Assembly: GCA_963663285.2 (NCBI GenBank)
Contig: CAXXNI010000004.1
Span: 124,001-188,000 of the forward strand
DNA from: CAXXOK01 sp963663285
GTDB taxonomy: Bacteria; Bacillota; Clostridia; Christensenellales; Aristaeellaceae
DNA length: 64,000 nt
Direction: 5' to 3'
Shown here: piece by piece, positions 26,641 to 34,810 of the stretch
Position numbering within the stretch: the first letter of the stretch is position 1
Layout: each line of letters begins with the position of its first letter
Notes under the pieces: generated by a model
What the model was told of the DNA's origin: nothing
The model's database searches: none
What the model saw: the letters and a program-made list of their open reading frames with translations, nothing else
Position numbers and translations under genes: made by a program

Positions 26641-27030
26641 CTACGCGCGGCGTTTGCGGTGCAAGGCGGCTGTGAGCGCGCAATAAGCCGCCACGGCGCT
26701 TTCCACCAGCACGACCTGCCCGTTGACGCCGATGACCGCCTCCAGTACCGCAAGGCGCATGGCGCCCGTAACCTGCAGGTACTGCAACAGCAGCGTAACC
26801 CCCAATAGCCCGGCGGCTACGAACAGGTAGCCCGTAAGCCCGTTGCTGCGCGTAGCGATGCCGCCCACTGGCAGCACCAGCCCCAGCGCCGCACCCAATA
26901 GCAGCCCCTTGAGCAGATAGGGCAAAAAACGGTCTGCCGCTAAAAACGCGTCCAGCCAGCGAAACAGCACGCACAGCAGCAGGCACAACAGCAGCGGCCC
27001 GACGGCAACGAACGATTTGCGTAAAAACAT
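26641..27030 (-). CDS. Small polytopic membrane protein, family unknown
   Basis: 129 residues from the ATG at 27030, with AGGAGG at a good distance upstream. Four hydrophobic helices are seen: VAVGPLLLCLLLCVLF, LLKGLLLGAALGLVLP, GYLFVAAGLLGVTLLLQYL and LAVLEAVIGVNGQVVLVESA. The protein ends in a basic RKRRA tail. The open frame upstream to 27753 is antisense to the 2H phosphoesterase gene and is not credible. I do not recognise the family; the start and codon pattern support a real gene. Confidence 0.65.
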   Translation of the reverse strand: MFLRKSFVAVGPLLLCLLLCVLFRWLDAFLAADRFLPYLLKGLLLGAALGLVLPVGGIATRSNGLTGYLFVAAGLLGVTLLLQYLQVTGAMRLAVLEAVIGVNGQVVLVESAVAAYCALTAALHRKRRA

Positions 27031-27138
27031 GGTTTTCGCCCTCCTGTATTTATACGGTTTCCGCCGGCAAACGTTGAAAACCCGCCGCGGATGTGGGATA
27101 ATGAGGCAAAGCCGATATGCCGGAGAGGGGAACAGCCC

Positions 27139-27657
27139 ATGACGGAGGAAAAATACGTTTACCTGATCGCGGAACTGGACGACGAGGCTAACGTGCGCAT
27201 GGAAGCGCTGTTTCAAACGCTGCTCAAAGCGGGCCTGCCGCTGAAGCCGCGCCCGAATATTCCCTACCATATTACGGTGGGGCAGTTTTCCCCGCAGGAT
27301 TCGCCGGAGGCGCTGGTGCGGGCGGAAAATGCCTGCGGCGTAACAAACGCGTTTTCCGTATCGCTTGCAAATCTCGGTTTGTTTGGTGAAAAGGTGCTGT
27401 TTATCGCCCCGGCGGTCAACTGCGAGCTGATGGCGCTGCATAACGCCGTTTCGCCGGATGTGCCCGCGCAGGGCGCGCACGACTGGGTGCCCCACATTAC
27501 CCTGCTGATGGACGAACCCCGCGAGAACATACTGCGGGCGATTCCGCTGGTCGCCGAGGTGTTTACGCCCTTTGCCACAAAGGTGGAACGCGTGTCCATA
27601 TACGAGTACCCGCCGGAGAAGTTTCTGGTGCGCTTCCCTTTGCAAAACAACCGGTAA
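27139..27657 (+). CDS. 2'-5' RNA ligase / 2H phosphoesterase family protein
   Basis: 172 residues from the ATG at 27139 (GGAGAGGGGAA upstream). Two HxT motifs, YHITVGQFSP and PHITLLMDE, about 85 residues apart, define the 2H phosphoesterase fold. Family members hydrolyse cyclic 2',3'-phosphates or ligate tRNA halves; the bacterial substrate is often unknown. It is divergently placed from the membrane protein at 26641-27030 and convergent with trmD; a terminator hairpin overlaps the trmD end. Confidence 0.85.
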   Translation: MTEEKYVYLIAELDDEANVRMEALFQTLLKAGLPLKPRPNIPYHITVGQFSPQDSPEALVRAENACGVTNAFSVSLANLGLFGEKVLFIAPAVNCELMALHNAVSPDVPAQGAHDWVPHITLLMDEPRENILRAIPLVAEVFTPFATKVERVSIYEYPPEKFLVRFPLQNNR

Positions 27658-27764
27658 GCCGTACGGCTCTTCCTGTGCGCAGGAAAGGTGCCTGCGCTGT
27701 CCTGCTTTTTTGGAAAAGGCGCTTGCCGTCCGCTTCTCTGCGGTGGATGCCAAACCATGTTATT

Positions 27765-28541
27765 TTACGGAGTCTGCGGGTCAGGCTCCGTTTTTGCATC
27801 CTCCGGCGGGGCTTCCTCCGCCAGTGTGCGCAGGGTATCCGCGCGTTCCTGCGCGGTCATGGGGGCTGTGGCAAACAGATCCGGGCGGCGGCGGCAGGTT
27901 TCCAGCAGCGCCTGTTTGCGCCGCCACGCGTTGATTTCGGCATGGTTGCCACCCAGCAGCACCGCCGGAACCGCGCGGCCCTCAAACTCACGGGGGCGCG
28001 TATACTGCGGGTATTCCAGCAGCCCCGCGGAGAAGCTTTCGTCCTCGGCGCTGTCGCTGCTGCCCAGCACGCCCGGCACCAGCCGCGCGACGGCATCCAC
28101 CACGGCCATGGCGGCCAGCTCGCCGCCGGTGAGCACAAAATCGCCGAGGGAAATTTCCTCGTCGACCACCATATCCAACGCGCGCTGATCCACACCCTCG
28201 TAATGGCCGCACAGCAGCAAAAAGCCCTCTTCCTGCGCAAGCGCCTGTACCTTTTGCTGGGTCAGCGGCTTGCCGCGGGGGCTCATGTACAGGCAGGGGC
28301 CGGTGAAACCCCGCGCGCGCGCATCGCGCACCGCGTCCACAATGGGCTGGGCGGTCATCACCATGCCCGCGCCGCCGCCGAAGGGATAATCGTCGGTGTT
28401 TTTATGCTTTTGGATGCTGTACGGGCGGATATCCACCGCTTCGGCGGTCAGCAGGCCGTCGGCCTGTGCCCGCCCCAGAATGCTGGCGGACAGCACGCTT
28501 GCAAACATTTCGGGGAAAATGGTGAGAATGGCAATTTTCAT
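27765..28541 (-). CDS. trmD: tRNA (guanine-N1)-methyltransferase TrmD
   Basis: 258 residues. MKIAILTIFPEMFASVLSAS, the adenosyl-methionine trefoil-knot segment LLLCGHYEGVDQRALDMVVD and SIGDFVLTGGELA-like ISLGDFVLTGGELAAMAVVD are diagnostic. TrmD methylates G37 of tRNAs reading CNN codons and prevents frameshifting. The start overlaps the rimM stop as ATGA (28541-28538), so translation is coupled. It is the distal gene of the SRP/ribosome-maturation operon. Confidence 0.98.
   Translation of the reverse strand: MKIAILTIFPEMFASVLSASILGRAQADGLLTAEAVDIRPYSIQKHKNTDDYPFGGGAGMVMTAQPIVDAVRDARARGFTGPCLYMSPRGKPLTQQKVQALAQEEGFLLLCGHYEGVDQRALDMVVDEEISLGDFVLTGGELAAMAVVDAVARLVPGVLGSSDSAEDESFSAGLLEYPQYTRPREFEGRAVPAVLLGGNHAEINAWRRKQALLETCRRRPDLFATAPMTAQERADTLRTLAEEAPPEDAKTEPDPQTP
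27767..27795 (+). terminator. Terminator for the 2H phosphoesterase gene, overlapping the trmD 3' end
   Basis: ACGGAG and CTCCGT pair with an inner CTG/CAG and are followed by TTTTT on the plus strand. The hairpin lies within the last codons of trmD, so this intrinsic terminator is shared by coding sequence on the other strand. Confidence 0.6.
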
Positions 28542-29059
28542 GTGTACAGCCCAACTTCCGAAAGGGCTTGCGCGTCCAGCACCATGCGCCCGGCTTGCGT
28601 ATCCAGCGAGAGCACCAGCCTTTGCAGAAACGGCGCCATCAGCGTACCCTTGGGCGTGGAAAACACCAGCACGTCCGTGCCGCCGTTTTGCAGCACGTCC
28701 TTCAGCGTGCCGATGGGGTTGCCACCTTCGTCCTCGGCTTTGATGCCGATCAAATCGACGATGAACACCTCGTTATCGCCAAGTTCCCGGGCGTGGGCGC
28801 GGTCGATGTAGATTTCCCGGCCGCGCAGCGCCTCGGCGGCGTCCCGGTCGGTAATGCCTTCCAGCGTGAGGAAAGCATCGCTGCCCGATACGCGCGCGGA
28901 CAGCACGGTAACAGGGTCGTACTTTTCTCCATTTAGAAAATAGACGGTGCTCAGCTCCGTAAACCGGGCGGGGTCATCCGTTTCGTGGCGCAGCTTTACC
29001 TCGCCGTGGATGCCCTGCGGTTTGACAATGGTGCCCAGCAGCAGATATGGCTTGAGCAT
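28538..29059 (-). CDS. rimM: Ribosome maturation factor RimM
   Basis: 173 residues from the ATG at 29059, with AAAGGAG upstream; the longer frame to 29098 has no such site. The N-terminal beta-barrel motif LGTIVKPQGIHGEVKL and the PRC-barrel part, which begins near NEVFIVDLIGIKAEDE, match the family. RimM binds ribosomal protein S19 and helps mature the 16S rRNA head domain. It follows the repeat array and overlaps trmD by 4 bp. Confidence 0.97.
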   Translation of the reverse strand: MLKPYLLLGTIVKPQGIHGEVKLRHETDDPARFTELSTVYFLNGEKYDPVTVLSARVSGSDAFLTLEGITDRDAAEALRGREIYIDRAHARELGDNEVFIVDLIGIKAEDEGGNPIGTLKDVLQNGGTDVLVFSTPKGTLMAPFLQRLVLSLDTQAGRMVLDAQALSEVGLYT

Positions 29060-29150
29060 AGTGGCTCCTTTCGGGAACGGGTATTTTCGGGTGCGCATTG
29101 CCGCCCTGCCACTCCGGCAGCGTCAGCTTCCGGCAGGGAATGAAAAACGC

Positions 29151-29660
29151 GCCAGCCCGCCCTAAAAGCCCAATCTGCGTTGTCAGCTTCGGGATGGCAG
29201 GGGGAATCACTTACAAGCGAGTAAGCTCATCCCCCTGCCACCCTTGCTTCTGGCATCTCGGGCTTATTAAACGGGCTGCCAGCCCGCCCCAAAAGCCCAA
29301 TCTGCGTTGTCAGCTTCGGGATGGTACGGGGAATCACTTACAAGCGAGTAAGCGCATCCCCCTGCCACCCTTGCTTCTGGCATCTCGGGCTTTTAAACGG
29401 GCTGCCAGCCCGCCCCAAAAGCCCAATCTGCGTTGTCAGCTTCGGGATGGCAGGGGGAATCACTTACAAGCGAGTAAGCGCATCCCCCTGCCACCCTTGC
29501 TTCTGGCATCTCGGGCTTTTAAACGGGCTGCCAGCCCGCCCCAAAAGCCCAATCTGCGTTGTCAGCTTCGGGATGGCAGGGGGAATCACTTACAAGCGAG
29601 TAAGCTCATCCCCCTGCCCCCCTCGCTTTCTAGCATCTCGGGCTTTTTGAACGGGCTGGT
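29151..29660. repeat. Tandem array of four ~126-bp hairpin repeats
   Basis: Units begin with GCCAGCCCGCC at 29151, 29278, 29404 and 29530 (spacing 127, 126, 126). Each contains GCCCAATCTGCGTTGTCAGC, a central CTTACAAGCGAGTAAG and GCTTCTGGCATCTCGGGC, and can fold as one long imperfect hairpin. Copies are near-identical, so the array is recent or conserved by conversion. It is non-coding (an apparent open frame across it merely follows the repeat) and lies between khpA and rimM, inside the operon. There are no spacers, so it is not CRISPR. Confidence 0.85.
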
Positions 29661-29690
29661 AGTTTAACGAAAAATTAGACGTAACACGCA

Positions 29691-29720
29691 CAGGCGTCGC
29701 CCGAAGGGGCGGCGCCTGCG
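29691..29720. terminator. Hairpin between khpA and the repeat array
   Basis: CAGGCGTCGCCC and GGGCGGCGCCTG pair around a GAAG loop, 30 bases after the khpA stop. There is no direct U tract on the minus strand, so it may be an RNA-stabilising or partial-termination structure. Confidence 0.45.
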
Positions 29721-29751
29721 GGTTTCCATGCCGGAAATAAACGGCACGAAG

Positions 29752-29979
29752 TTACTGAATCTCCACAAAAACCGGTTTCTGGTTTTTGGCGGTCGCCGCG
29801 CGTACCACCGCGCGGATGGCCTTGGCAATGCGACCCTGCTTGCCGATCACTTTGCCCATATCCTCTGGCGCTACGTGCAGCTCCAAAATGGTGGCCTCGG
29901 GGCCGACCGTTTCTTCCACGGTTACGGCGTCCTTGTTGTCCACCAAAGATTTGGCGATGTACAATACAAGCTCCTGCAT
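29752..29979 (-). CDS. khpA: KH-domain RNA-binding protein KhpA
   Basis: 75 residues from the ATG at 29979 (MQELVLYIAKSLVDNKDAVT). A single KH domain with GxxG loop VIGKQGRIAKAIRAVV. KhpA (YlqC) binds RNA with KhpB and influences cell elongation and small-RNA pairing in Gram-positive bacteria. It follows rpsP by 5 bp, the usual Firmicute arrangement. Confidence 0.95.
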   Translation of the reverse strand: MQELVLYIAKSLVDNKDAVTVEETVGPEATILELHVAPEDMGKVIGKQGRIAKAIRAVVRAATAKNQKPVFVEIQ

Positions 29980-29984
29980 AGAGC

Positions 29985-30230
29985 TTACGCCTCCAGGATG
30001 CCGCTCTTTTTGAGCAGGGTGCGCACGGTATCGGTGGGCTGAGCGCCGTTGCCGAGCCATTTCTTGGCGGCTTCTTCATCAATTTTGATGGTGGCCGGCT
30101 CGGTCATGGGATCATAATAGCCGATCTCGGCGATGTTGCGGCCGTCGCGGGGGCTGGTGATATCCGCAACGACGACGCGGTAGAAAGGCTTTTTCTTCAT
30201 ACCCATTCTTTTCAGACGAATCTTGACCAT
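29985..30230 (-). CDS. rpsP: 30S ribosomal protein S16
   Basis: 81 residues from the ATG at 30230 (MVKIRLKRMGMKKKPFYRVV), with a GGAGG-like site upstream in AATTGGAGGAAACC. VVADITSPRDGRNIAEIGYY completes the family signature. It is an assembly protein of the small subunit. It is second of the ffh-rpsP-khpA-rimM-trmD operon. Confidence 0.98.
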   Translation of the reverse strand: MVKIRLKRMGMKKKPFYRVVVADITSPRDGRNIAEIGYYDPMTEPATIKIDEEAAKKWLGNGAQPTDTVRTLLKKSGILEA

Positions 30231-30345
30231 GGTGGTTTCCTCCAATTTTTTCGGGCCGGGCGGGTTGCGCCGTTTGCGGCCCAAGGTTATTTATGTCAAT
30301 CACATGTGTGAAGGACGACTGCGTTTTTAGTGTGTGCCTGCCTGT

Positions 30346-31665
30346 TTACTTGAAGTTGCGCATCATGCGGCGCGCCATGCCCTTGTTGCCCATCATTTTC
30401 TTCATCATATCGCGCATCTGGTCGAACTGGCGCATCAGGCTGTTGACGTCCTGCACGGTGGTGCCGCTGCCCGCGGCGATGCGCTTGCGGCGGCTGGCGT
30501 TGAGCAGGTTGGGGTTGCGGCGTTCGCGCGGGGTCATGGAGCGGATGATGGCTTCGGGCTTTTTCATAGCGTCATCATCAATATCCACATCGCCCAGCTT
30601 GCCCGCGCCGGGCAGCATGCCCACCAGACTTTTCAGGCCGCCCATCTTCTTCATCTGCTGCATCTGCGCCAGAAAATCTTCCAGCGTCAGGTCGGTGGGA
30701 CTGCGGCGGGAAAGCTTTTCCACGGCTTCGGGGTCGGTGGCTTCCTGCGCTTTTTCAATCAGGGTCATCACATCGCCCATACCGAGGATGCGGCGAGCCA
30801 TGCGGTCGGGGTGGAAAGGCTCGATGTCGGCCAGCTTTTCGCCGATACCGCTGAACTTGATGGGCTTGCCGACCACCGCTTTAATGGAAAGCGCCGCGCC
30901 GCCGCGGGTATCGCCGTCCAGCTTGGTTAAAATCACGCCGTCAATGCCGAGTTTTTCGTCAAACGTCTTGGCGACGGTTACCGCGTCCTGACCGGTCATG
31001 GCGTCCACCGTAAACAGGATTTCCTGCGGCTTCACCTGTGCCTTGATGCGCGCCAGTTCGTCCATCAGCTCTTCGTCGATGTGCAGGCGGCCGGCGGTAT
31101 CGATAATCAGCACGTCGCGGCCATGGTCGCGGGCGTATTCCACAGCTTCCAGCGCGGTTTTCACCGGGTCCTGCGTGCCGTGCTCGTACACGGGCACCTT
31201 GACCTGCTCGCCCACCACCTGCAATTGCTTAATGGCGGCCGGGCGGTAAATATCGCACGCGGCCAGGCACGGCTTTTTGCCGTCCTTTTGCAGGTAGCCC
31301 GCCAGCTTGGCGGCCATGGTGGTTTTACCGGCGCCCTGCAAACCGCAGAGCATATATATGGTAGGAACGCTGCTGCTCCAGGTGAGGCGCGCGTTTTGCG
31401 TGCCCATAAGCTCCGTCATTTCCTCGGCGACGATCTTGATGACCTGCTGGCCGGGGGTGAGGCTATCCAGCACCTGCTGGCCTACGCAGCGCTCGGTGAT
31501 GCGCTTGCAAAAATCCTTTACGACAAGGTAGTTTACGTCCGCTTCCAAAAGCGCCACGCGCACTTCGCGCACGCCTTCTTTTACGGTCTGCTCGGTCAGT
31601 TTGCCGCGGGCGGCAAATTTGCCCAGCGCTGCCGAAAGTTTTTGGCTGAGACCCTCAAACGCCAT
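30346..31665 (-). CDS. ffh: Signal recognition particle protein Ffh
   Basis: 439 residues with the N, G and M domains. The GTPase motifs GLQGAGKTTMAAKLAGYLQK, DTAGRLHID and TKLDGD are present, and the M domain carries the methionine-rich FDQMRDMMKKMMGNKGMARR near the C-terminus. Ffh binds 4.5S RNA and signal peptides at the ribosome and delivers them to FtsY. The end of ylxM overlaps its start by 11 bp, giving coupled translation. Confidence 0.98.
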   Translation of the reverse strand: MAFEGLSQKLSAALGKFAARGKLTEQTVKEGVREVRVALLEADVNYLVVKDFCKRITERCVGQQVLDSLTPGQQVIKIVAEEMTELMGTQNARLTWSSSVPTIYMLCGLQGAGKTTMAAKLAGYLQKDGKKPCLAACDIYRPAAIKQLQVVGEQVKVPVYEHGTQDPVKTALEAVEYARDHGRDVLIIDTAGRLHIDEELMDELARIKAQVKPQEILFTVDAMTGQDAVTVAKTFDEKLGIDGVILTKLDGDTRGGAALSIKAVVGKPIKFSGIGEKLADIEPFHPDRMARRILGMGDVMTLIEKAQEATDPEAVEKLSRRSPTDLTLEDFLAQMQQMKKMGGLKSLVGMLPGAGKLGDVDIDDDAMKKPEAIIRSMTPRERRNPNLLNASRRKRIAAGSGTTVQDVNSLMRQFDQMRDMMKKMMGNKGMARRMMRNFK

Positions 31666-32035
31666 GTGCGGGTTCCTCCTCGTCCAACATTGTCATGAGC
31701 CGGGTTAAAATGGCGCGGCTTTCGGCGGCCTGCCCGGCATCCAGCGCGGTAATGGCATCGGTGAGCGCCTTGCGCGTCTCCTGCCCCTGCTGCGCCAGTT
31801 TCAGCGCCGCTTCATAGCGGCGTAGCTTTTGCTCCGACCGGGTAATCAGCTCGTGTACGCTTTGGCGGCTGACCTGCATCTCTTCGGCGATTTCTGCCAA
31901 AGTCAAGTCCTCGTCGCAGTGCAGCAGCAGCGCCTGCCGCTGTTTGGGCGTTAGCAGCCCGCCGTAGCAGGCACACAGCGTGCTTAGCTGTACACTGTGT
32001 TTCAGCCGTATTTCCGGGCTTTGCGCGCCGCTCAC
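31655..32035 (-). CDS. ylxM: YlxM-like DNA-binding protein
   Basis: 126 residues with a GTG start at 32035 preceded by GATGAGG. The sigma-70 region-4-like helix-turn-helix is clear (LTPKQRQALLLHCDEDLTLA, EIAEEMQVSRQSVHELITRS). YlxM stimulates SRP GTPase activity in streptococci and is normally encoded just before ffh, as here. A consensus-like promoter lies upstream. Confidence 0.92.
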   Translation of the reverse strand: MSGAQSPEIRLKHSVQLSTLCACYGGLLTPKQRQALLLHCDEDLTLAEIAEEMQVSRQSVHELITRSEQKLRRYEAALKLAQQGQETRKALTDAITALDAGQAAESRAILTRLMTMLDEEEPAHGV

Positions 32036-32088
32036 GGAGCCTCATCCTTTCCGGTTGCTGTCAGGGAATATCGCTTGACAACGGTCGC

Positions 32089-32118
32089 AGTATAGCACGG
32101 CGGGGCAGGGGGTGTCAA
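32089..32118 (-). promoter_or_regulatory. Promoter of the ylxM-ffh operon
   Basis: On the minus strand TTGACA (32118-32113), 18 bases, TATACT (32094-32089). It is 54 bases before the GTG of ylxM. It lies back to back with the moxR promoter in a 400-bp divergent spacer; the rest of the spacer holds a small GGAGGGAGGTGCCCTCC stem but no gene. Confidence 0.7.
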
Positions 32119-32356
32119 GGGTTTTTGGCTGACAAGGGTGCTGCAAGGTGTAAAAAACGGCGGAGGGAGGTGCCCTCCCAGCAACAAAGGGTATAGGAAA
32201 ACCGTCGGGATTGACAAAAGTGTTACTATTATAATGGTCATCCGCTTCCCGCTGAACCACCCCCCGGATGCCGTGAATACCAGTAAATTAGCGGTAAAGG
32301 CGCGCCCGCGCGGGCGCAAAACCTCCGCCCACACCCGTAAAACATTTGTCACAGTA

Positions 32357-32385
32357 TTGTAAAACGATGGGCAATCCGTTATACT
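32357..32385 (+). promoter_or_regulatory. Promoter of the moxR-DUF58-transglutaminase operon
   Basis: TTGTAA (32357-32362), 17 bases, TATACT (32380-32385), with the moxR ATG 52 bases further on and AAAGGAGC before it. A better -35 (TTGACA at 32211) with a TATAAT 13 bases on is too tightly spaced to be used. Confidence 0.5.
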
Positions 32386-32437
32386 GAAACCGTATGTAAA
32401 CATACACCTGATAACACAGATAAAGGAGCTCCTGTCT

Positions 32438-33385
32438 ATGCTCAATCCCCGGCGCGTAATAGCCGCCCTGAAGCAGAATATCGGCAAGGTGATCGTAGGC
32501 AAGGACGATGTCATCGAGCTTGCCTTAATCGCCATGCTGTGCAAAGGCCATGTGCTCATCGAGGATGTGCCCGGCACCGGCAAGACCACCATGGTCAGCT
32601 CGCTGGCCAAATCGCTGGATTGCAGCTTCAAGCGCATCCAGTTTACGCCGGACGTGGTGCCCAGCGACGTGACCGGTTTTACCATGGTCAATATGAAAAC
32701 CGGCGACATGGAGTTTCACCCCGGCGCGGTCATGTGCCAGGTGGTGCTGGCGGACGAAATCAACCGTACGTCGCCCAAAACCCAGTCGTCTCTGCTGGAG
32801 ATTATGGAAGAGTACCAGGTTACGGTAGACGGTACGACCCATAAGCTGCCCCAGCCGTTTATGGTACTGGCTACGCAGAACCCGGGCGAATTTGTGGGCA
32901 CCTATCCCCTGCCCGAGGCGCAGATGGACCGCTTTTTCCTGCGCATTTCGATGGGTTACCCCACCATGGAAGAGGAAATGGCCGTGCTGGACCGGTTCAG
33001 CGGCACGGTAAAACCGCAGGAAAGCCTGCAGCCCGTTTGCTCCGCCGGGGATGTGGTGGAAATGCAAAACATGGTCGGCACCGTGTATTGCAGCAAGGAA
33101 GTACGCCACTACATCGCCAATATCGCCGCCATGACCCGCACGCACCCCTCGCTGCAGCTGGGCGTTTCCACGCGCGGCGCGATCGCGCTGATCCGCGGGG
33201 CGCAGGCCTGCGCGCTGCTGAGCGACCGGGATTATATTTTGCCGGAGGATGTGCAGCGCATGGCGCTGCCGGTACTGGCGCACCGCGTGCTGCCCAACCC
33301 CGAAGCGAAAATGAAGGGCATCACCGCCGAGCGTATTTTGGTGGCGGTTATGGAAAACGTGCCCGTGCCGATCCGCCTTTCCTAG
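32438..33385 (+). CDS. MoxR family AAA+ ATPase
   Basis: 315 residues. Walker A is EDVPGTGKTTMVSSL, Walker B VVLADEINRTSPKTQSSLLE, and sensor 1 lies in FMVLATQNPGEF. The GVSTRGAIALIRGAQACALL segment near residue 240 marks the C-terminal lid. MoxR ATPases act as chaperones for von Willebrand-type or DUF58 partners, and this gene is followed by DUF58 and a transglutaminase-like gene, the standard three-gene set. The biological process is unresolved, often linked to envelope integrity. Confidence 0.95.
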   Translation: MLNPRRVIAALKQNIGKVIVGKDDVIELALIAMLCKGHVLIEDVPGTGKTTMVSSLAKSLDCSFKRIQFTPDVVPSDVTGFTMVNMKTGDMEFHPGAVMCQVVLADEINRTSPKTQSSLLEIMEEYQVTVDGTTHKLPQPFMVLATQNPGEFVGTYPLPEAQMDRFFLRISMGYPTMEEEMAVLDRFSGTVKPQESLQPVCSAGDVVEMQNMVGTVYCSKEVRHYIANIAAMTRTHPSLQLGVSTRGAIALIRGAQACALLSDRDYILPEDVQRMALPVLAHRVLPNPEAKMKGITAERILVAVMENVPVPIRLS

Positions 33386-33610
33386 GAAAACGATGAATCC
33401 ATGCGCTTCGCGTCCGCCTTTGCGGTTCCCCGCATCTTTGGCAGCCGCAAAGCCATTTTCGTGTTGTTTACGCAGGGAAACGCCGCTTCCAATCCCCGCA
33501 GGCAACCGGGCGGTTTTTGCGCCCGTCCGGCGCCGCACAGGCGCGCATTGCCCCGCTCTCTGCTTTATGGCGTATGCGCCGCGTGAATGCTGCCAGCAAA
33601 GGAATGTGCC

Positions 33611-34768
33611 ATGAAATCTACGCTCGTCCCGCTTGGGGTCACCTTTGGTTTTTTATTGTTGTGCGCGCTGTCCATGGGCAACCGCACCTATCTGCTTTTA
33701 TCCATTCTCATTGCCGTTACGTGGGCGCTGGCATACATCAGCGTGCGCATGGCGGAAAAAAGCGTAAAAGTGAATCACGGGCTGGACCATACCAAGGTCA
33801 ACCGCGGCGACAGCGTGGCAATGGAGGTTTCCGTAAGCCATAAAAGCCTGCTGCCCATCGCCCCGGTTCGGCTGAAAATGCGGGCGACCAGCAACACCCC
33901 CGCAGCCACCATCCACCTGACGCAGCTGGGGCGGCGCAAGCAAAAGGTAGCCTACCGCTTTGCCGCCGACCATGTGGGCGCGATGTTCCCGGGCGTGGAA
34001 AGCTTCACCGTCAGCGATGTGTTCGGCCTGTTCCAAAAAGAGCATAAACCCGACAGCGCGGGAAATGAGCTTTTGGTGCTGCCCGTGCCCTTTGATGTGG
34101 AACCTCTTAAATTTGCCGCGGGCGATATGGGCGTGGAAACGATGAAGCGCGCCATGGAGGACCCCTCCAGCCCCAGCGATTTCCGCAATTACCAGCCCGG
34201 CGACCCGCTCAAGCGCATCCACTGGAAGATGAGCGCCCGTAAGCAGGAGATTATGATCCGCCAGTTTGAAGAGCCTGCGCTGCCCGACGCGCTGGTGATG
34301 ATGGATACCTCGCCCCCCGAAATGCCCGAAGGTATGGAGGTTTCCCGATTGGGATTTTTGCAGGATTCCATACTGGAAACGGCGGCTTCGGTGGTCAGCT
34401 GCCAGATCAGCCATGAAAACCCCGTGCGCCTGCCGCTGGTGGGCGACCGCCCCATGGAATACCACGGCACCATGGGTATGCCGATCCTGTTGGAAGAGCT
34501 GGCGCGCTGCACCTTTAACGAGACCGAGCAGTTCGAGCGGGTGCTGCTGATGCAGATGAACGACCTGCGCAAAACCGGCGCGGTGGTGATTATCACCTCC
34601 CGCCTGACCAGCGTGCTGGTGGATCTGATCGGCCGCATGAAACGCATGGGCCCCAATGTACGGCTGTATCTGGTGACCTTTACCCCCAAGGATGAGCATT
34701 TGCAGGGGTTGGTGGGACGTTTGCAGCAGCAGGGCGTGGAAGTGAATTTTGTATTGCCGCAGGGCTAA
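33611..34768 (+). CDS. DUF58 domain membrane protein
   Basis: 385 residues from the ATG at 33611 (AAAGGAA upstream). Two N-terminal helices span about residues 6-45. The DUF58 signature is PSDFRNYQPGDPLKRIHWKM followed by SARKQEIMIRQFEEPA. The domain resembles a von Willebrand A fold and probably binds the MoxR ATPase. There are 225 bp between moxR and this gene in which no gene is seen. It is followed by a transglutaminase-like gene 42 bp downstream. Confidence 0.93.
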   Translation: MKSTLVPLGVTFGFLLLCALSMGNRTYLLLSILIAVTWALAYISVRMAEKSVKVNHGLDHTKVNRGDSVAMEVSVSHKSLLPIAPVRLKMRATSNTPAATIHLTQLGRRKQKVAYRFAADHVGAMFPGVESFTVSDVFGLFQKEHKPDSAGNELLVLPVPFDVEPLKFAAGDMGVETMKRAMEDPSSPSDFRNYQPGDPLKRIHWKMSARKQEIMIRQFEEPALPDALVMMDTSPPEMPEGMEVSRLGFLQDSILETAASVVSCQISHENPVRLPLVGDRPMEYHGTMGMPILLEELARCTFNETEQFERVLLMQMNDLRKTGAVVIITSRLTSVLVDLIGRMKRMGPNVRLYLVTFTPKDEHLQGLVGRLQQQGVEVNFVLPQG

Positions 34769-34810
34769 GGGCGCAGCGGCGCGCCCGGCGGTGTAAGGAG
34801 GAGTACGGGG

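Noticed and set aside
29151..29660. CRISPR-like tandem structure
   Set aside because: Units are 126-127 bp, near-identical throughout with no unique spacers, and no cas gene is near.
29098..29667. 189-codon frame made of a repeated RKPNLRC-like motif
   Set aside because: The periodicity comes from the ~126-bp DNA repeat (divisible by three); no ribosome site or family match.
32211..32235. TTGACA and TATAAT with a 13-base spacer as a promoter
   Set aside because: The spacing is too short for SigmaA RNA polymerase; the element at 32357-32385 is preferred.
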